NCBI GenBank assembly: GCA_028824555.1 | Contig: JAPPDJ010000039.1 | Span: forward strand, 1-64,000 | Length of the DNA stretch: 64,000 nt | DNA from: Gammaproteobacteria bacterium | Lineage (GTDB): Bacteria > Pseudomonadota > Gammaproteobacteria > Pseudomonadales > Azotimanducaceae | Direction: 5' to 3' | Shown here: positions 52,376-60,873 of the stretch, piece by piece | Layout of the letters: the number at the start of each line of letters is the position of its first letter | Position numbering within the stretch: the first letter of the stretch is position 1 | Notes under the pieces: model-generated | Seen by the model: the letters and a program-made list of their open reading frames with translations, nothing else | Told to the model about the DNA's origin: nothing | The model's database searches: none | Program-made: the position numbers and the translations under genes

Positions 52376-52747
52376 CTAATTGTTATGTATTAGAAGATCA
52401 CTCGACGTTATGGCAGGTACCGCGACGTGTTCGCCTGAGAGATCGACGGTGACGCAAGTCCCGTCCACAAGGGATGCATGGGCGGGCGGCACCTGCCCGT
52501 AGGATGCCGGCAGGCCAGTTGGGGTGCCGATGACGGCCTTTCGCGCCATGGCGAGGCCGTCGAGGGTGATCGAACCGCGGCCCCTGGTCGCCTCGAAAAA
52601 GTTGTGCAGCCGGCTGTCATCGCTTGCGCGCAGGCTGAACCAGGCCGCGTGTTCGCTCAGCAAGTCCAGCTGCTCTTGGGTCGGCGGGTGACCCTCGTCG
52701 GTGAGAAGGATGACCGCGGCACGATGGTGCCACTGGGCGTCGGCCAT
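52376..52747 (-). CDS. Hypothetical protein (123 aa)
   Basis: A short protein-like frame with no family I recognise. It is mostly hydrophilic (ALLTDEGHPPTQEQLDLLSEH-like start, SLRASDDSRLHNFFEATRGRG middle) and ends AVPAITSSDLLIHNN. The frame is open far to the left and overlaps the DUF3604 gene there, so only the part before the ATG is supported. The start has no clear ribosome binding site, and the right-hand 88 bp to the DUF3604 start are promoter-like. The stop lies in an AT-rich patch. Low to moderate confidence. Confidence 0.45.
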   Translation of the reverse strand: MADAQWHHRAAVILLTDEGHPPTQEQLDLLSEHAAWFSLRASDDSRLHNFFEATRGRGSITLDGLAMARKAVIGTPTGLPASYGQVPPAHASLVDGTCVTVDLSGEHVAVPAITSSDLLIHNN

Positions 52748-52834
52748 CGCTGGCCGGCGCTCTGCTGGTAGCCAAGTCGCAACTTGGAGCGGTGTTAGGC
52801 TTGGCACAGGCAACACGGCTCGGGGGGAACCGGT

Positions 52835-54640
52835 ATGGGGATTCGGGGTGCTGTTCGACTTGCGCTCGCGCTCGTGACCGCTGCTGCTGCAGCCGCAGTT
52901 GCTGCAGACGAGCATCCGAAGGCGCTGTTCGGCGATCTGCACGTGCATACGCGCTATTCGTTCGACGCCTACCTCTTTGGTACGCAAACGACGCCGGATG
53001 ATGCCTATCGCTTCGCCAAGGGGGAGTCGATGTCGCATTCGGCCGGGTTCGACATTCAGCTTGGGCGGCCCCTCGATTTCTTCGCCGTCACGGATCATGC
53101 CTTCTATCTCGGCATGTTCTCCGCCTGGCAGGACCTTTCCCACCCGGACGCGGACAATCCCGAAGTGCGCAAATGCGCCGATGCCGACACGATTGAGGAA
53201 CGATCCTCGTCGTTCCGGGACTGCTTCGACATTCTCGATGAAGTGGGCCGCGCGGAAGACTCCCGCACCGCCTGGCAGGCGATTCAGGACGCTGCCAAGC
53301 GCCACAACGACCCCGGCAACTTCACCACCTTCATAGCCTACGAATACACCTCGTCGGACGAGGAAAACGAGGGCAACCTGCACCGCAACGTCTTCTACCG
53401 CGGCGAGGAAGCGCCGCCGCTGCCGTTCAGCCGCCTCGACTCGCGCAACCCCGAAGACCTGTGGGCGTGGATGGACAACCTGCGCGACGAGAGCGGCATC
53501 GACGCCATCGCCATCCCGCACAACTCCAACGGCTCCGGCGGCAACATGTTCGAGCTCGAGAAGTACGAGGGCGGGCCGCTCGACGCTGACTACGCCGAAC
53601 AGCGAATGCGCAACGAGCCCTTGGTGGAGGTCACCCAGATCAAGGGCACCTCGGACACGCACCCCTTCCTTTCGCTGAACGACGAATGGGCGGATTTCGA
53701 GATCATGCCGTATCACGTAGCGAGTTGGGTGCGAAGCAAGCCGCAGGGCAGCTATGTGCGCGAGGCGTGGATGAATGGTCTGGCGCTGGAACGGGACGAG
53801 GGCTTCAATCCCTATCGCTTTGGCGTCATTGGCTCCACCGACACACACAACTCCGGCGACACGCTGGACGAAGACCGCTTCGTAGGCAAGCTCGGCAAGC
53901 TGGACAATCCCGCCTATCGTCGCGGGGCGGTGCCGGCCGGCGAGAGCGAGGCGGGCGATTCGACCTACATCAACAACTATTTCCGCACTTGGAGTGCCTC
54001 GGGCCTCGCCGGCGTCTGGGCGCCCGAGAACACCCGCGATGCCATCTTCGACGCACTGCGGCGCAAAGAGACCTTCGCCACGAGCGGTCCGCGCATCAAG
54101 GCGCGACTGATGGCAGCCAATGCCGGCGAAGGTGGGATGGGAGACGACGCGGCACAGTGGGTAATGGACAACGGCGTCGTGCAGGGCGCGGACCTGACCG
54201 CCGGCGATGGCTCGCCAGCGTTCCTCGCCTGGGCGATGGCAGACCCGGTCGGCACGCCGCTGCAACGGCTGCAGATCATCAAGGGTTGGGTGGACGACGG
54301 CCGCACCCACGAGAAGGTGTTTGACGTTGCCTGTTCGGACGGCTTGGAGGTGGATCCCGCAACGCACCGCTGCCCGGACAACGAAGCGGAAGTTAACCTG
54401 GAGGATTGCTCCATCACGGAGGGCCTCGGCGCTGCGGAGTTGCGCACGGTGTGGACTGACCCGGAGTATGACCCACGCCAGAGCGCCTTCTACTACGTTC
54501 GTGTGCTGGAAAACCCGACCTGCCGCTGGTCCACCTGGGATGCCCTGCGCGCCGGCGTCGATCCCCGCACCGGGGTTGCTGCAACCATCCAGGAACGCGC
54601 TTGGACGTCCCCAATCTGGGTGGGCCAGGCCAGCGAATAG
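52835..54640 (+). CDS. DUF3604 domain-containing exported protein (PHP-like metal site)
   Basis: A 601-residue protein with a signal peptide (AVRLALALVTAAAAAAVAA) and the DUF3604 fold. Its early part is PHP-like: FGDLHVHTRYSFDA, then FFAVTDHAFYLG, AIPHNSNGS and a later GSTDTHNSGD, all histidine/aspartate-rich metal-site candidates. CSITEG and other cysteines near the C-terminus could form disulphides in the periplasm. Family function is not established; a metal-dependent phosphoesterase or hydrolase is likely. GGGGGGAA before the ATG supports the start. It lies downstream of the HupE pair on the same strand, with the small hypothetical gene opposite between them. Confidence 0.85.
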   Translation: MGIRGAVRLALALVTAAAAAAVAADEHPKALFGDLHVHTRYSFDAYLFGTQTTPDDAYRFAKGESMSHSAGFDIQLGRPLDFFAVTDHAFYLGMFSAWQDLSHPDADNPEVRKCADADTIEERSSSFRDCFDILDEVGRAEDSRTAWQAIQDAAKRHNDPGNFTTFIAYEYTSSDEENEGNLHRNVFYRGEEAPPLPFSRLDSRNPEDLWAWMDNLRDESGIDAIAIPHNSNGSGGNMFELEKYEGGPLDADYAEQRMRNEPLVEVTQIKGTSDTHPFLSLNDEWADFEIMPYHVASWVRSKPQGSYVREAWMNGLALERDEGFNPYRFGVIGSTDTHNSGDTLDEDRFVGKLGKLDNPAYRRGAVPAGESEAGDSTYINNYFRTWSASGLAGVWAPENTRDAIFDALRRKETFATSGPRIKARLMAANAGEGGMGDDAAQWVMDNGVVQGADLTAGDGSPAFLAWAMADPVGTPLQRLQIIKGWVDDGRTHEKVFDVACSDGLEVDPATHRCPDNEAEVNLEDCSITEGLGAAELRTVWTDPEYDPRQSAFYYVRVLENPTCRWSTWDALRAGVDPRTGVAATIQERAWTSPIWVGQASE

Positions 54641-54691
54641 CGCACGCCTAAGTCCTCTCGGGGATTCTGGTTACCGATCCAGGGCGCGTCG

Positions 54692-54883
54692 GCAGTTCGC
54701 TGGTGCGAACTGCTGGCCTTCGTGCTCGCGTTCGCTCGCAGCTACGGCTAGCGCCTGTGCAAGGCGGATCTTCGGAGGGAAGGCATTCTGCCTTCCCTGC
54801 GCACCGTCAGGTGCGCCGAGCGCGAGGTTCGCGAAAGAAGGGCGCCTGACGGCACCAGGGAAGGCAGAATGCCTTCCCTCCGA
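54692..54883. repeat. Class C hairpin plus class A inverted element
   Basis: The class C hairpin GCAGTTCGC/GCGAACTGC (54692-54713) and a GTGCTCGCGTTCGCTCGC tract continue the insert sequence seen inverted at 16996-17119. A class A element then follows with perfect 27-bp inverted arms (54772-54798 and 54857-54883), and insert sequence resumes near 54899 (AAGTCCGACAGCCTCCT). So a class A element appears inserted into a class C one, the reverse of 17 kb. Together they fill the 349-bp gap to the aldolase. Confidence 0.7.
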
Positions 54884-54989
54884 GAACCGTCCCATCGCCA
54901 AGTCCGACAGCCTCCTAACGCGTTCCGAAGTCTGACCGGCTGCCGGGCGCCGTGTTAGGGTTCGCGCCTTTTCCGAAAGGCGAACATCC

Positions 54990-55778
54990 ATGAGAGAGAA
55001 CACGGCGCTTGCCGCTTGGCGGGCTGGGGGGCAGACGGTCGGTGGTTGGCTTTCGATTGGCAATGCCTACACGGCGGAGACCATGGCCGGCCTCGGTTTC
55101 GACTGGCTGTGCATCGACTTGCAGCATGGGATGCTGAGCTACGACGATCTCACCTACATGCTGCCGGCAATCTCCACCAGCGAAACCATGCCGTTCGTGC
55201 GGGTGCCTTGGAACGAGCCGTACGAGATCATGAAGGCGCTCGACGCCGGTGCGTTCGGCGTCATCGTGCCGATGGTGAACAATCGCGAGGAGGCGGAGCT
55301 CGCCGTCTCCGCCTGCCGCTATCCGCCGGACGGTCAGCGTTCCTTCGGTCCCATCCGCGCCGCCATGTACGGCGGCCGTGGCTACATGCACCAAGCCAAC
55401 GAACAGATGGCCTGCATCGCAATGGTGGAGACGGCCGAAGGCATCGAGAATCTCGAGGAAATCGCCTCCACGCCCGGCCTCGACGCCATCTACATCGGTC
55501 CGGCCGACCTCGCCTTCGCCCTGGGGCTGAAGCCGGGGCAGGACGACGAGCAACTGCACATCGACACGGTGGCGAAGATCCTTGCGACGTGCCAGAAGCA
55601 CGGCATCGCCGCCGGCATCCATACCGGCAGCCTCGAGCGTACGCAGCAGTACCTGGAGCAAGGCTTCAACCTCGTGAACCTCGGCTCGGATGGCGGCTTC
55701 ATGGCGCGGCTGGCAGCGTCGGAACTCGCGGAGGCGAAGCAAACGGCTGAGAAACAGCGCGAGGGCAGCGGGTACTGA
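54990..55778 (+). CDS. HpcH/HpaI aldolase/citrate lyase family protein
   Basis: A 262-residue class II aldolase of the HpaI type, which cleaves or condenses 2-oxo-3-deoxy acids with divalent metal. CIDLQHGMLSYDD holds the catalytic histidine, VRVPWNEP the substrate arginine, AMVETAEGIENL the metal glutamate and IGPADLAFALG the metal aspartate. It could act after one of the acid-sugar dehydratases in the window, which make 2-keto-3-deoxy acids; that link is inference. The ATG gives a standard start. Upstream is repeat mosaic with its promoter. Confidence 0.92.
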   Translation: MRENTALAAWRAGGQTVGGWLSIGNAYTAETMAGLGFDWLCIDLQHGMLSYDDLTYMLPAISTSETMPFVRVPWNEPYEIMKALDAGAFGVIVPMVNNREEAELAVSACRYPPDGQRSFGPIRAAMYGGRGYMHQANEQMACIAMVETAEGIENLEEIASTPGLDAIYIGPADLAFALGLKPGQDDEQLHIDTVAKILATCQKHGIAAGIHTGSLERTQQYLEQGFNLVNLGSDGGFMARLAASELAEAKQTAEKQREGSGY

Positions 55779-55813
55779 CATCCGCCGCGGCCGATCGGAA
55801 AACCCGGAGGCCA

Positions 55814-55855
55814 GCAGTTCGCGCAGCGAACTGCCGACGCGCCCGCCAGGGCGCG
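55814..55855. repeat. Class C hairpin repeat
   Basis: GCAGTTCGC/GCGAACTGC (55814-55834) is followed by a CGCGCCC/GGGCGCG hairpin, the same order seen at 17076-17119. It lies 36 nt after the aldolase stop. Confidence 0.65.
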
Positions 55856-55920
55856 CAGGCTGCTATTCTCTGTCGATTCGCATTCCGCCGACTGGGGTGC
55901 GCGTTTTTTGGGAGGTGGTC

Positions 55921-57471
55921 ATGTTCGAGCCGATCCAGTTTCGCCCCGAGGTTGAAGCGCTCGTTCGCTTCGTGGAAGAGACGCCGCCCGAGGAGATCGT
56001 CGAGGCGACCTATGCGAAGTTGCGCGATGGGTTGCCGGTGCGGAACATTCTTGCGGCGAACGCCTTGGCGGTAGTTCGTTCCACGGAGCTTCCCTCGCAG
56101 CACCACGGTGGCCCGCTGCACCCCATCTGCGGGGTTCATGCGGTGCATGAGGTGTCGCGGCGGCTGCCGGGCGAAAGCGGCTATCTGCCCGTGCTGCAAC
56201 ACACGGCGCTGTGCAACAACCATGTGCATTCGCCGACGATGGGGCCCTATCTGATGCCGGCGATCGACCCCATGCCCGGCAACCCCGGGGGAGTTCGCAG
56301 CTACCACATATCCGATGCGGAGCTTGCCGAGGGCGTGTCGCGGAAAGCGCTCGACGCCGAGGACGAGGTGCAGGCGACGCTGGGGGCGTTCCACAAGAGC
56401 CTGCGCGCGCTAGAACCGGCATCAGCCGAGCATTACTTCGTCTGGCTCCTTGAACGGTTGTCGCCTGGTGAGGCGCTCGATCAGCTTCTTCCTCTCGCCA
56501 TCGCCCGCAACGGCCACGACGACCACAACTTCATCTATCCCGTGTACACGGCACGGGCGATTGGACACATCGGCCAGGAGTGGGCACCGGTGCTGTTCCG
56601 GCCGGCGGTGCGCTATCAGGCGCGCAGGGCCTCGCGGCTGATTCGCAACGGCTACGACTTTGCCGATGTGGAGAAGTTGATCGAGGAGTACGGGCTTCTG
56701 GATCGGGATATTCCGGAGCGCTCGAACGCCGGCGAAACCGAAACGATCGGGGAACTCGGCATGTCCATGGGCCGGCGGCTCAACTACCTCGACAACATCG
56801 AGCCGATGGCGAAGGCGCTGGCGGACGGGCTCTCCTTCGAGGGCGCCGGCGAGGCGCTCTCGGTGGGTGCTGCGGCGGCATACGTCAGCACCAGCTACGG
56901 CAACCCGATGGACTCGCACCTGCACACCGGCACCAACAACCGGCGCTTTCTCTTGCGCTGCCCCGGAGTCGGCAAGCGCAGCCGCATTCTGGCGCTGCTC
57001 ACGGGCTTCACCGGGCCGGAAGTGCTGCTCGCGGAGCGCATGTTGAACTGGCACGACCACCTTGATGATGGCCTGACCGCGTCGCTGCCGCACCTCGGCG
57101 AAGGTGCCCTGCTCGACGCCCTCGTCGAGAGCGTGGAAGGCCAGCCGTGGCTCGATTGGCGGAAGATCGGCGTCGCCATGACCACCGCGCCGGACAGCGT
57201 GAAGCACACGGTGGCGCTGGCGCGGCAGTACGCCGAGCTTGGCTACGACGCCGGCAAGTATTTCGAGCGCTTCGCCGAGATCGCCTGCCGCGACGACTTC
57301 ACCGAGATGCACTCGCTCAAGCACTTCCAGGCCATCGCCGACGAGTACGAGACCACGCGCGAGCCGTTCCGCTGGCTGCACATGGTGGCGGCGGCAAAGT
57401 CGGCCGCGATCATCCATCTCGGCCGCGAGCACGGCATTTATCGTCAAGCAAAGGAGCTATTGGCTGCATAA
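55921..57471 (+). CDS. Uncharacterised histidine-rich protein (516 aa)
   Basis: I do not recognise the family. It is a 516-residue, mostly helical, soluble-looking protein without a signal peptide. Histidine clusters may form a metal site: SQHHGGPLHPICGVHAVHE, QHTALCNNHVHSP, NGHDDHNFIYP, MDSHLHTGTN and NWHDHLDD. FVRFVEETPPEEIVEATYAK starts it and KSAAIIHLGREHGIYRQ is near the end. GGAGGTGG before the ATG supports the start. It lies between the aldolase and enoyl-CoA hydratase genes on one strand, so a role in the same pathway is plausible. A metal-dependent oxygenase is one speculative option. Confidence 0.85.
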   Translation: MFEPIQFRPEVEALVRFVEETPPEEIVEATYAKLRDGLPVRNILAANALAVVRSTELPSQHHGGPLHPICGVHAVHEVSRRLPGESGYLPVLQHTALCNNHVHSPTMGPYLMPAIDPMPGNPGGVRSYHISDAELAEGVSRKALDAEDEVQATLGAFHKSLRALEPASAEHYFVWLLERLSPGEALDQLLPLAIARNGHDDHNFIYPVYTARAIGHIGQEWAPVLFRPAVRYQARRASRLIRNGYDFADVEKLIEEYGLLDRDIPERSNAGETETIGELGMSMGRRLNYLDNIEPMAKALADGLSFEGAGEALSVGAAAAYVSTSYGNPMDSHLHTGTNNRRFLLRCPGVGKRSRILALLTGFTGPEVLLAERMLNWHDHLDDGLTASLPHLGEGALLDALVESVEGQPWLDWRKIGVAMTTAPDSVKHTVALARQYAELGYDAGKYFERFAEIACRDDFTEMHSLKHFQAIADEYETTREPFRWLHMVAAAKSAAIIHLGREHGIYRQAKELLAA

Positions 57472-57539
57472 GCCGTCGTCGCCAGAAAGGGCGACGGGTT
57501 GTTCGAGGCCATGGCTGCACAGACTGAATCAACGGCGCA

Positions 57540-57557
57540 GCAGTTGCGAGCAACTGC
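57540..57557. repeat. Diverged class C-like hairpin
   Basis: GCAGTTGC/GCAACTGC pair with a 2-nt loop upstream of the enoyl-CoA hydratase ribosome site, resembling the class C hairpins but with changed bases. Confidence 0.4.
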
Positions 57558-57578
57558 TAATGCACCCGGAGGGCGCAC

Positions 57579-58355
57579 ATGTACGAGACCATTTTGGTCG
57601 ACGTCGCCGACGACGTCGCCACCATCACGCTGAACCGGCCGGATCGGCTCAACGCCTGGACGGGCCAGATGCACCATGAGTTGGACGCGGCCATCTCGGC
57701 CTGCAATGAGGATCCAGCCGTGGGCGCGATGGTGGTCACAGGTGCGGGACGGGGCTTCTGCGCCGGTGCGGACATTCGCGACAACTTCAAAAACCGCCTC
57801 GAAGGCGAGGAGCGGCAGACCTCCTCCAACTGGATTGAACTCGTGCGTTCCTCCAAGCCCATGATCGCCGCTGTCAACGGCCCGGCGGTTGGTGTGGGCG
57901 TCACCATGATGCTGCCGATGGACGTGATCATCGCCTCGAAGCAAGCGAAGTTTGGCCTCGCATTCGTGAAGATGGGCGTGACGCCGGAACTCGCGAGTTC
58001 GCATTTCCTCGTGCAGCGGGTCGGCTTTGGTCGCGCGAGCGAAATGTGCCTGACGGGTCGGCTCTACGACGGTGCGGAAGCCTTTTCCCTTGGCCTCGCG
58101 GACCGCCTCGCAGAACACGACGACCTGATTGCCGAGGCCCAGGCACTAGCGCGGGAGATGGCAGCGAATCCCTCGCCACACCTGCGCTGGGTGAAGGAAC
58201 TGCTCACCAAGAACGGCTCCGAAACCGACATTGCCGCCGTGCAGCGCCGGGAAGGCGAAGTGCTGGCCAAGGCATTCGCCTCCGCAGAACACGCCGAAGC
58301 GGTGGACGCGTTCCTGAACAAACGTGCCCCGGTCTTCAAGCGGACCGCGGATTGA
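57579..58355 (+). CDS. Enoyl-CoA hydratase/isomerase family protein
   Basis: A 258-residue crotonase-fold protein. The oxyanion and CoA regions are GRGFCAGADIRD and VNGPAVGVGVTMMLP; the single catalytic-position glutamate is in MGVTPELASS, and the first of the two glutamates of true hydratases is replaced in this stretch, so isomerase or hydrolase activity is possible. The ADIRD segment and LTGRLYDGAEAFSLGLADR are typical. GGAGGG about 6 nt before the ATG supports the start. A perfect hairpin follows the stop. Confidence 0.88.
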   Translation: MYETILVDVADDVATITLNRPDRLNAWTGQMHHELDAAISACNEDPAVGAMVVTGAGRGFCAGADIRDNFKNRLEGEERQTSSNWIELVRSSKPMIAAVNGPAVGVGVTMMLPMDVIIASKQAKFGLAFVKMGVTPELASSHFLVQRVGFGRASEMCLTGRLYDGAEAFSLGLADRLAEHDDLIAEAQALAREMAANPSPHLRWVKELLTKNGSETDIAAVQRREGEVLAKAFASAEHAEAVDAFLNKRAPVFKRTAD

Positions 58356-58393
58356 GGGCTAGCCCAGCCTAGTCTCGGAGGGTACCGCCCGTC

Positions 58394-58422
58394 TGTCACT
58401 CCCCTGCGAGGGGGGAGTGACA
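58394..58422 (+). terminator. Strong hairpin after enoyl-CoA hydratase gene
   Basis: TGTCACTCCCC and GGGGAGTGACA form an 11-bp perfect stem with a 7-nt loop. No T-run follows, yet its position 38 nt after the stop and before a convergent gene suits a terminator serving both strands. Confidence 0.5.
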
Positions 58423-58561
58423 GCCGGGCGCGGCGCGGGGAAGCGACGATGCGCGCAAGTGCCTTGACGGAGCGCGTTGGCAGTTCATGGGTGAACGCTA
58501 CGCTACGCACCGCCTGTCCGACCGGTCTGGGCGGCCCCTGCGCTCTTTGGCGTGATCGCGC

Positions 58562-59365
58562 TTACTTGATGGGCGCGAGCAGTTCCGGCGCCGTCACCAG
58601 TTGGCGGACACCGTGGGAGTGGGACTCGTTGAAGGCGTTGCCTTGCTCGGCCCACCGGTGCAGGGAGTGGATGTCGAGCTTGGCGCATTGGGGCCGCACG
58701 CTCCACGTCACCCGGGCGGGGGAGCACTTGCTCTGGTCGTACGAGGGGCCGGTGGTGGAGCCGCGGTAAAGCACGGGTTCGCCGGTGGCGGAGGGTAGAG
58801 ACCTGGCCTGGTGGCGACCATCAACGACGTTCCCGCCATAGGCCATCGTCATGAAGTCGAGCGCGTCCGGGTCGTTGACCACCAGGAACACCTGCGTCTC
58901 CACCCGCAGCAACGGATCGGCACAGGTCTCAGGCACACACGCCCCCAAGCCTTCGCCGGGCGTCGCGTCGCAGGATGTGTGAACCCAATGGACTTCCAGC
59001 GTCTCGCCAGGCACAACGCCGTGGTAGGCGCCTGCCGCCGGCGCAAGCTCCGCCTCGCTCAAACTCGGTGTCTCGTTGCACGCATAGCCCCCGTCGTCCT
59101 CACGGCTGACGAAAATGCCGAACCCTGGCCCCTTGTGCTCGGCGTTGGTATGGGTGTGGATGTTGCACAGATTCATCTCGCTCGCGGCCGGCGCCAGTGG
59201 AAACGCCTCGTCATTGAGTCCAAGCGGACTGCCGATGTCGCGCGGCGCCTGTGGCCCCATGTCGATGCACAATTCCGCGCTTGGTGCCGTCTGGTCGGCC
59301 GCCACGCTGCCAGCGACTGCGCCCACCGTGACCAAGACGTTGCCAAGGTGTTGGATGACTTTCAT
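58562..59365 (-). CDS. Secreted delta-class carbonic anhydrase-like protein
   Basis: A 267-residue exported protein. A signal peptide (VLVTVGAVAGSVAAD) is followed by the conserved LCNIHTHTNAEHKGPGFG block (C67, H70, H72, H77), then LEVHWVHTSCDATPG with H126, and ADPLLRVETQVFLVVND, which match the delta class of carbonic anhydrases first known from diatoms and now seen in marine bacteria. Several cysteines suit disulphides in the periplasm. It would interconvert CO2 and bicarbonate outside the cytoplasm. CAGGAGA before the ATG supports the start. It is convergent with the hydratase gene. The assignment is from pattern memory, so moderate confidence. Confidence 0.72.
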   Translation of the reverse strand: MKVIQHLGNVLVTVGAVAGSVAADQTAPSAELCIDMGPQAPRDIGSPLGLNDEAFPLAPAASEMNLCNIHTHTNAEHKGPGFGIFVSREDDGGYACNETPSLSEAELAPAAGAYHGVVPGETLEVHWVHTSCDATPGEGLGACVPETCADPLLRVETQVFLVVNDPDALDFMTMAYGGNVVDGRHQARSLPSATGEPVLYRGSTTGPSYDQSKCSPARVTWSVRPQCAKLDIHSLHRWAEQGNAFNESHSHGVRQLVTAPELLAPIK

Positions 59366-59400
59366 GGGTTGTCTCCTGTTGGGGCTTCAGCCCGACCTTG

Positions 59401-59665
59401 CTGCTTCGATGGAACAAACGCGTAGCAAGTTGATGCTTACAGGATTTAACTCGAAGGGAAAGCCTCGGAGGGAAGGCATCCTGCCTTCCCTGCGCGCCAG
59501 CGCACTTGCTTCATTTCGGCAGACGGAAAAGCGCCTATCGGCGCTTAGGGAAGGCAGGATGCCTTCCCTCCGAGGGCCCTTCAAGCCTGTCCCTTGCGCC
59601 TCAGCGACTCGGCGCCCCCTGCGCCCTCGGCGGGATGGGAACTTGCATCTGGGAACGACCTGCCC
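59401..59665. repeat. Class A element with long flanks, inverted relative of the 17-kb element
   Basis: Perfect 29-bp inverted arms (59463-59491 and 59547-59575; core GGAAGGCATCCTGCCTTCC) flank a 55-bp spacer that resembles that of the 16842-17206 element in reverse. The outer flanks also match (GGGATGGGAACTTGCAT on the right, CGAAGGGAAAGCCTCGG on the left). The element occupies most of the 322-bp gap 59366-59687, and no gene is seen. Confidence 0.75.
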
Positions 59666-59687
59666 TCGTTGTGGGCAGTGCAGCGCG

Positions 59688-60818
59688 CTATTTGTCCGCA
59701 CGGTGCTTGGCCACCATTTCCTCGTTCAGTTCCAGCCCCAGGCCCGGGGCCGTTGGTGGCGTGATGAAGCCTTGGTGGAAGCGGATGGGGTCGACGAAGA
59801 TGTCGTTGTGGAGGGAGTCGCCGTTGTATTCCTGGATCAGGAAGTTGGGCGACGAGGTGTCCACGTGGACGGCTGCGGCCGCGGCGATGGGGCCGACGTA
59901 CATGTGGGGGGCGATCATGGCGAAATGGGCTTCGGCCATGCCGGCGATCTTCTTCGACTCGAGGATGCCGCCGCACTGACCCACGTCTAGCTGGATGATG
60001 CCGGCGGCTTGCTTGTTCAGGATCTGGGCGAACTCGTACTTGGTGACAAGGCGCTCGCCAGTGGCGATGGGGATGCTGGTCTGGCGGGCGACGCGGGCCA
60101 TCTCGTCGACGTTTTCCGGTGGCACAGGCTCCTCGAACCAGAAGGGGTGGAACTCCTCGAGCACCTTCGCCGCGCGGATGGCGCCGGAGGTGCTGAACTG
60201 GCCGTGGGTGCCGATGCCGATTTCGAGCTCGTCGCCCACGGCGTCGCGGATGGCGCGGAAGATGCGGGCGGCGTGCTTGAGGTCCTTGAGCGGGATGTCG
60301 CGAGGCAGGGGGAACAGTGGCATGAAGGGATCGATCTTGCAGGCGGTGTTGCCTTCCTCCACCAGCTTTGCGGCCACCTCGCCTGCTTTTTCCGGGTTCT
60401 CCCAGATGCCTTCGGCGGGCATGTAGGCGTAGGCGCGCAGCTGGTCGTGGTACTGCCCGCCCAGGAGGTTGTAGACGGGCTGGCCGGTGGCCTTGCCGAC
60501 GAGGTCCCAAAGCGCCATCTCGATGGCGGAGATGGCGGGCGTGGCGTAGAGGCTGGGATGGCGGTAGTCGTGTCGAGTGCCGTAGATGCGCTGCCAGAGC
60601 TTCTCCACGTCGAAGGGCGACTGGCCGACGACGAACTCCTCGCACATGGATTCGAGCAGTTGGATCTGGGAACGGAGGTCTGCCGCGTGGCCCGTGGGGC
60701 GCTCGCCGAGGCCGATGAGCCCTTCGTCGGTGAGGAGCTTGATGAAGAGCCATTGCCGACCGCCACGGTAGGGCGGGATGTTGTCGATGACGATGGTTTC
60801 GATGCCGGTGACCTTCAT
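59688..60818 (-). CDS. Mandelate racemase / muconate lactonizing enzyme family protein (probable acid-sugar dehydratase)
   Basis: A 376-residue enolase-superfamily enzyme. The capping domain opens VTGIETIVIDN and the barrel shows CKIDPFMP on strand 2, IGIGTHGQF, FEEPVPPEN, TGERLVTKYEF and APHMYVGP. The strand-3 position reads GIGTHG where a metal-binding aspartate or glutamate is usual in the dehydratases, so substrate group and metal geometry may differ from the enzyme at 11033-12169. An ATG with GGAGGGGA upstream is used; the earlier in-frame start overlaps the divergent promoter. It may feed the HpaI aldolase gene. Confidence 0.88.
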   Translation of the reverse strand: MKVTGIETIVIDNIPPYRGGRQWLFIKLLTDEGLIGLGERPTGHAADLRSQIQLLESMCEEFVVGQSPFDVEKLWQRIYGTRHDYRHPSLYATPAISAIEMALWDLVGKATGQPVYNLLGGQYHDQLRAYAYMPAEGIWENPEKAGEVAAKLVEEGNTACKIDPFMPLFPLPRDIPLKDLKHAARIFRAIRDAVGDELEIGIGTHGQFSTSGAIRAAKVLEEFHPFWFEEPVPPENVDEMARVARQTSIPIATGERLVTKYEFAQILNKQAAGIIQLDVGQCGGILESKKIAGMAEAHFAMIAPHMYVGPIAAAAAVHVDTSSPNFLIQEYNGDSLHNDIFVDPIRFHQGFITPPTAPGLGLELNEEMVAKHRADK

Positions 60819-60837
60819 GCTCTTCGTTCCCCTCCGG

Positions 60838-60866
60838 TTGGCACAAATGCTGGACAAGAATACACT
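60838..60866 (+). promoter_or_regulatory. Sigma-70-like promoter before FAN1 gene
   Basis: TTGGCA (60838-60843) and TACACT (60861-60866) are 17 bp apart, eight nt before the GTG start, so the transcript would be leaderless or nearly so. It also sits in the 55-bp spacer of a divergent pair. Confidence 0.45.
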
Positions 60867-60873
60867 ATCGAAC

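Noticed and set aside
52748-54367. Long minus-strand extension of the small hypothetical gene
   Set aside because: It is antisense to the DUF3604 gene. Only the part ending at 52747 is retained.
54692-54883. CRISPR-like array from the repeated palindromes
   Set aside because: Copies are few, inverted and irregularly spaced, with no spacers of constant length and no cas genes.
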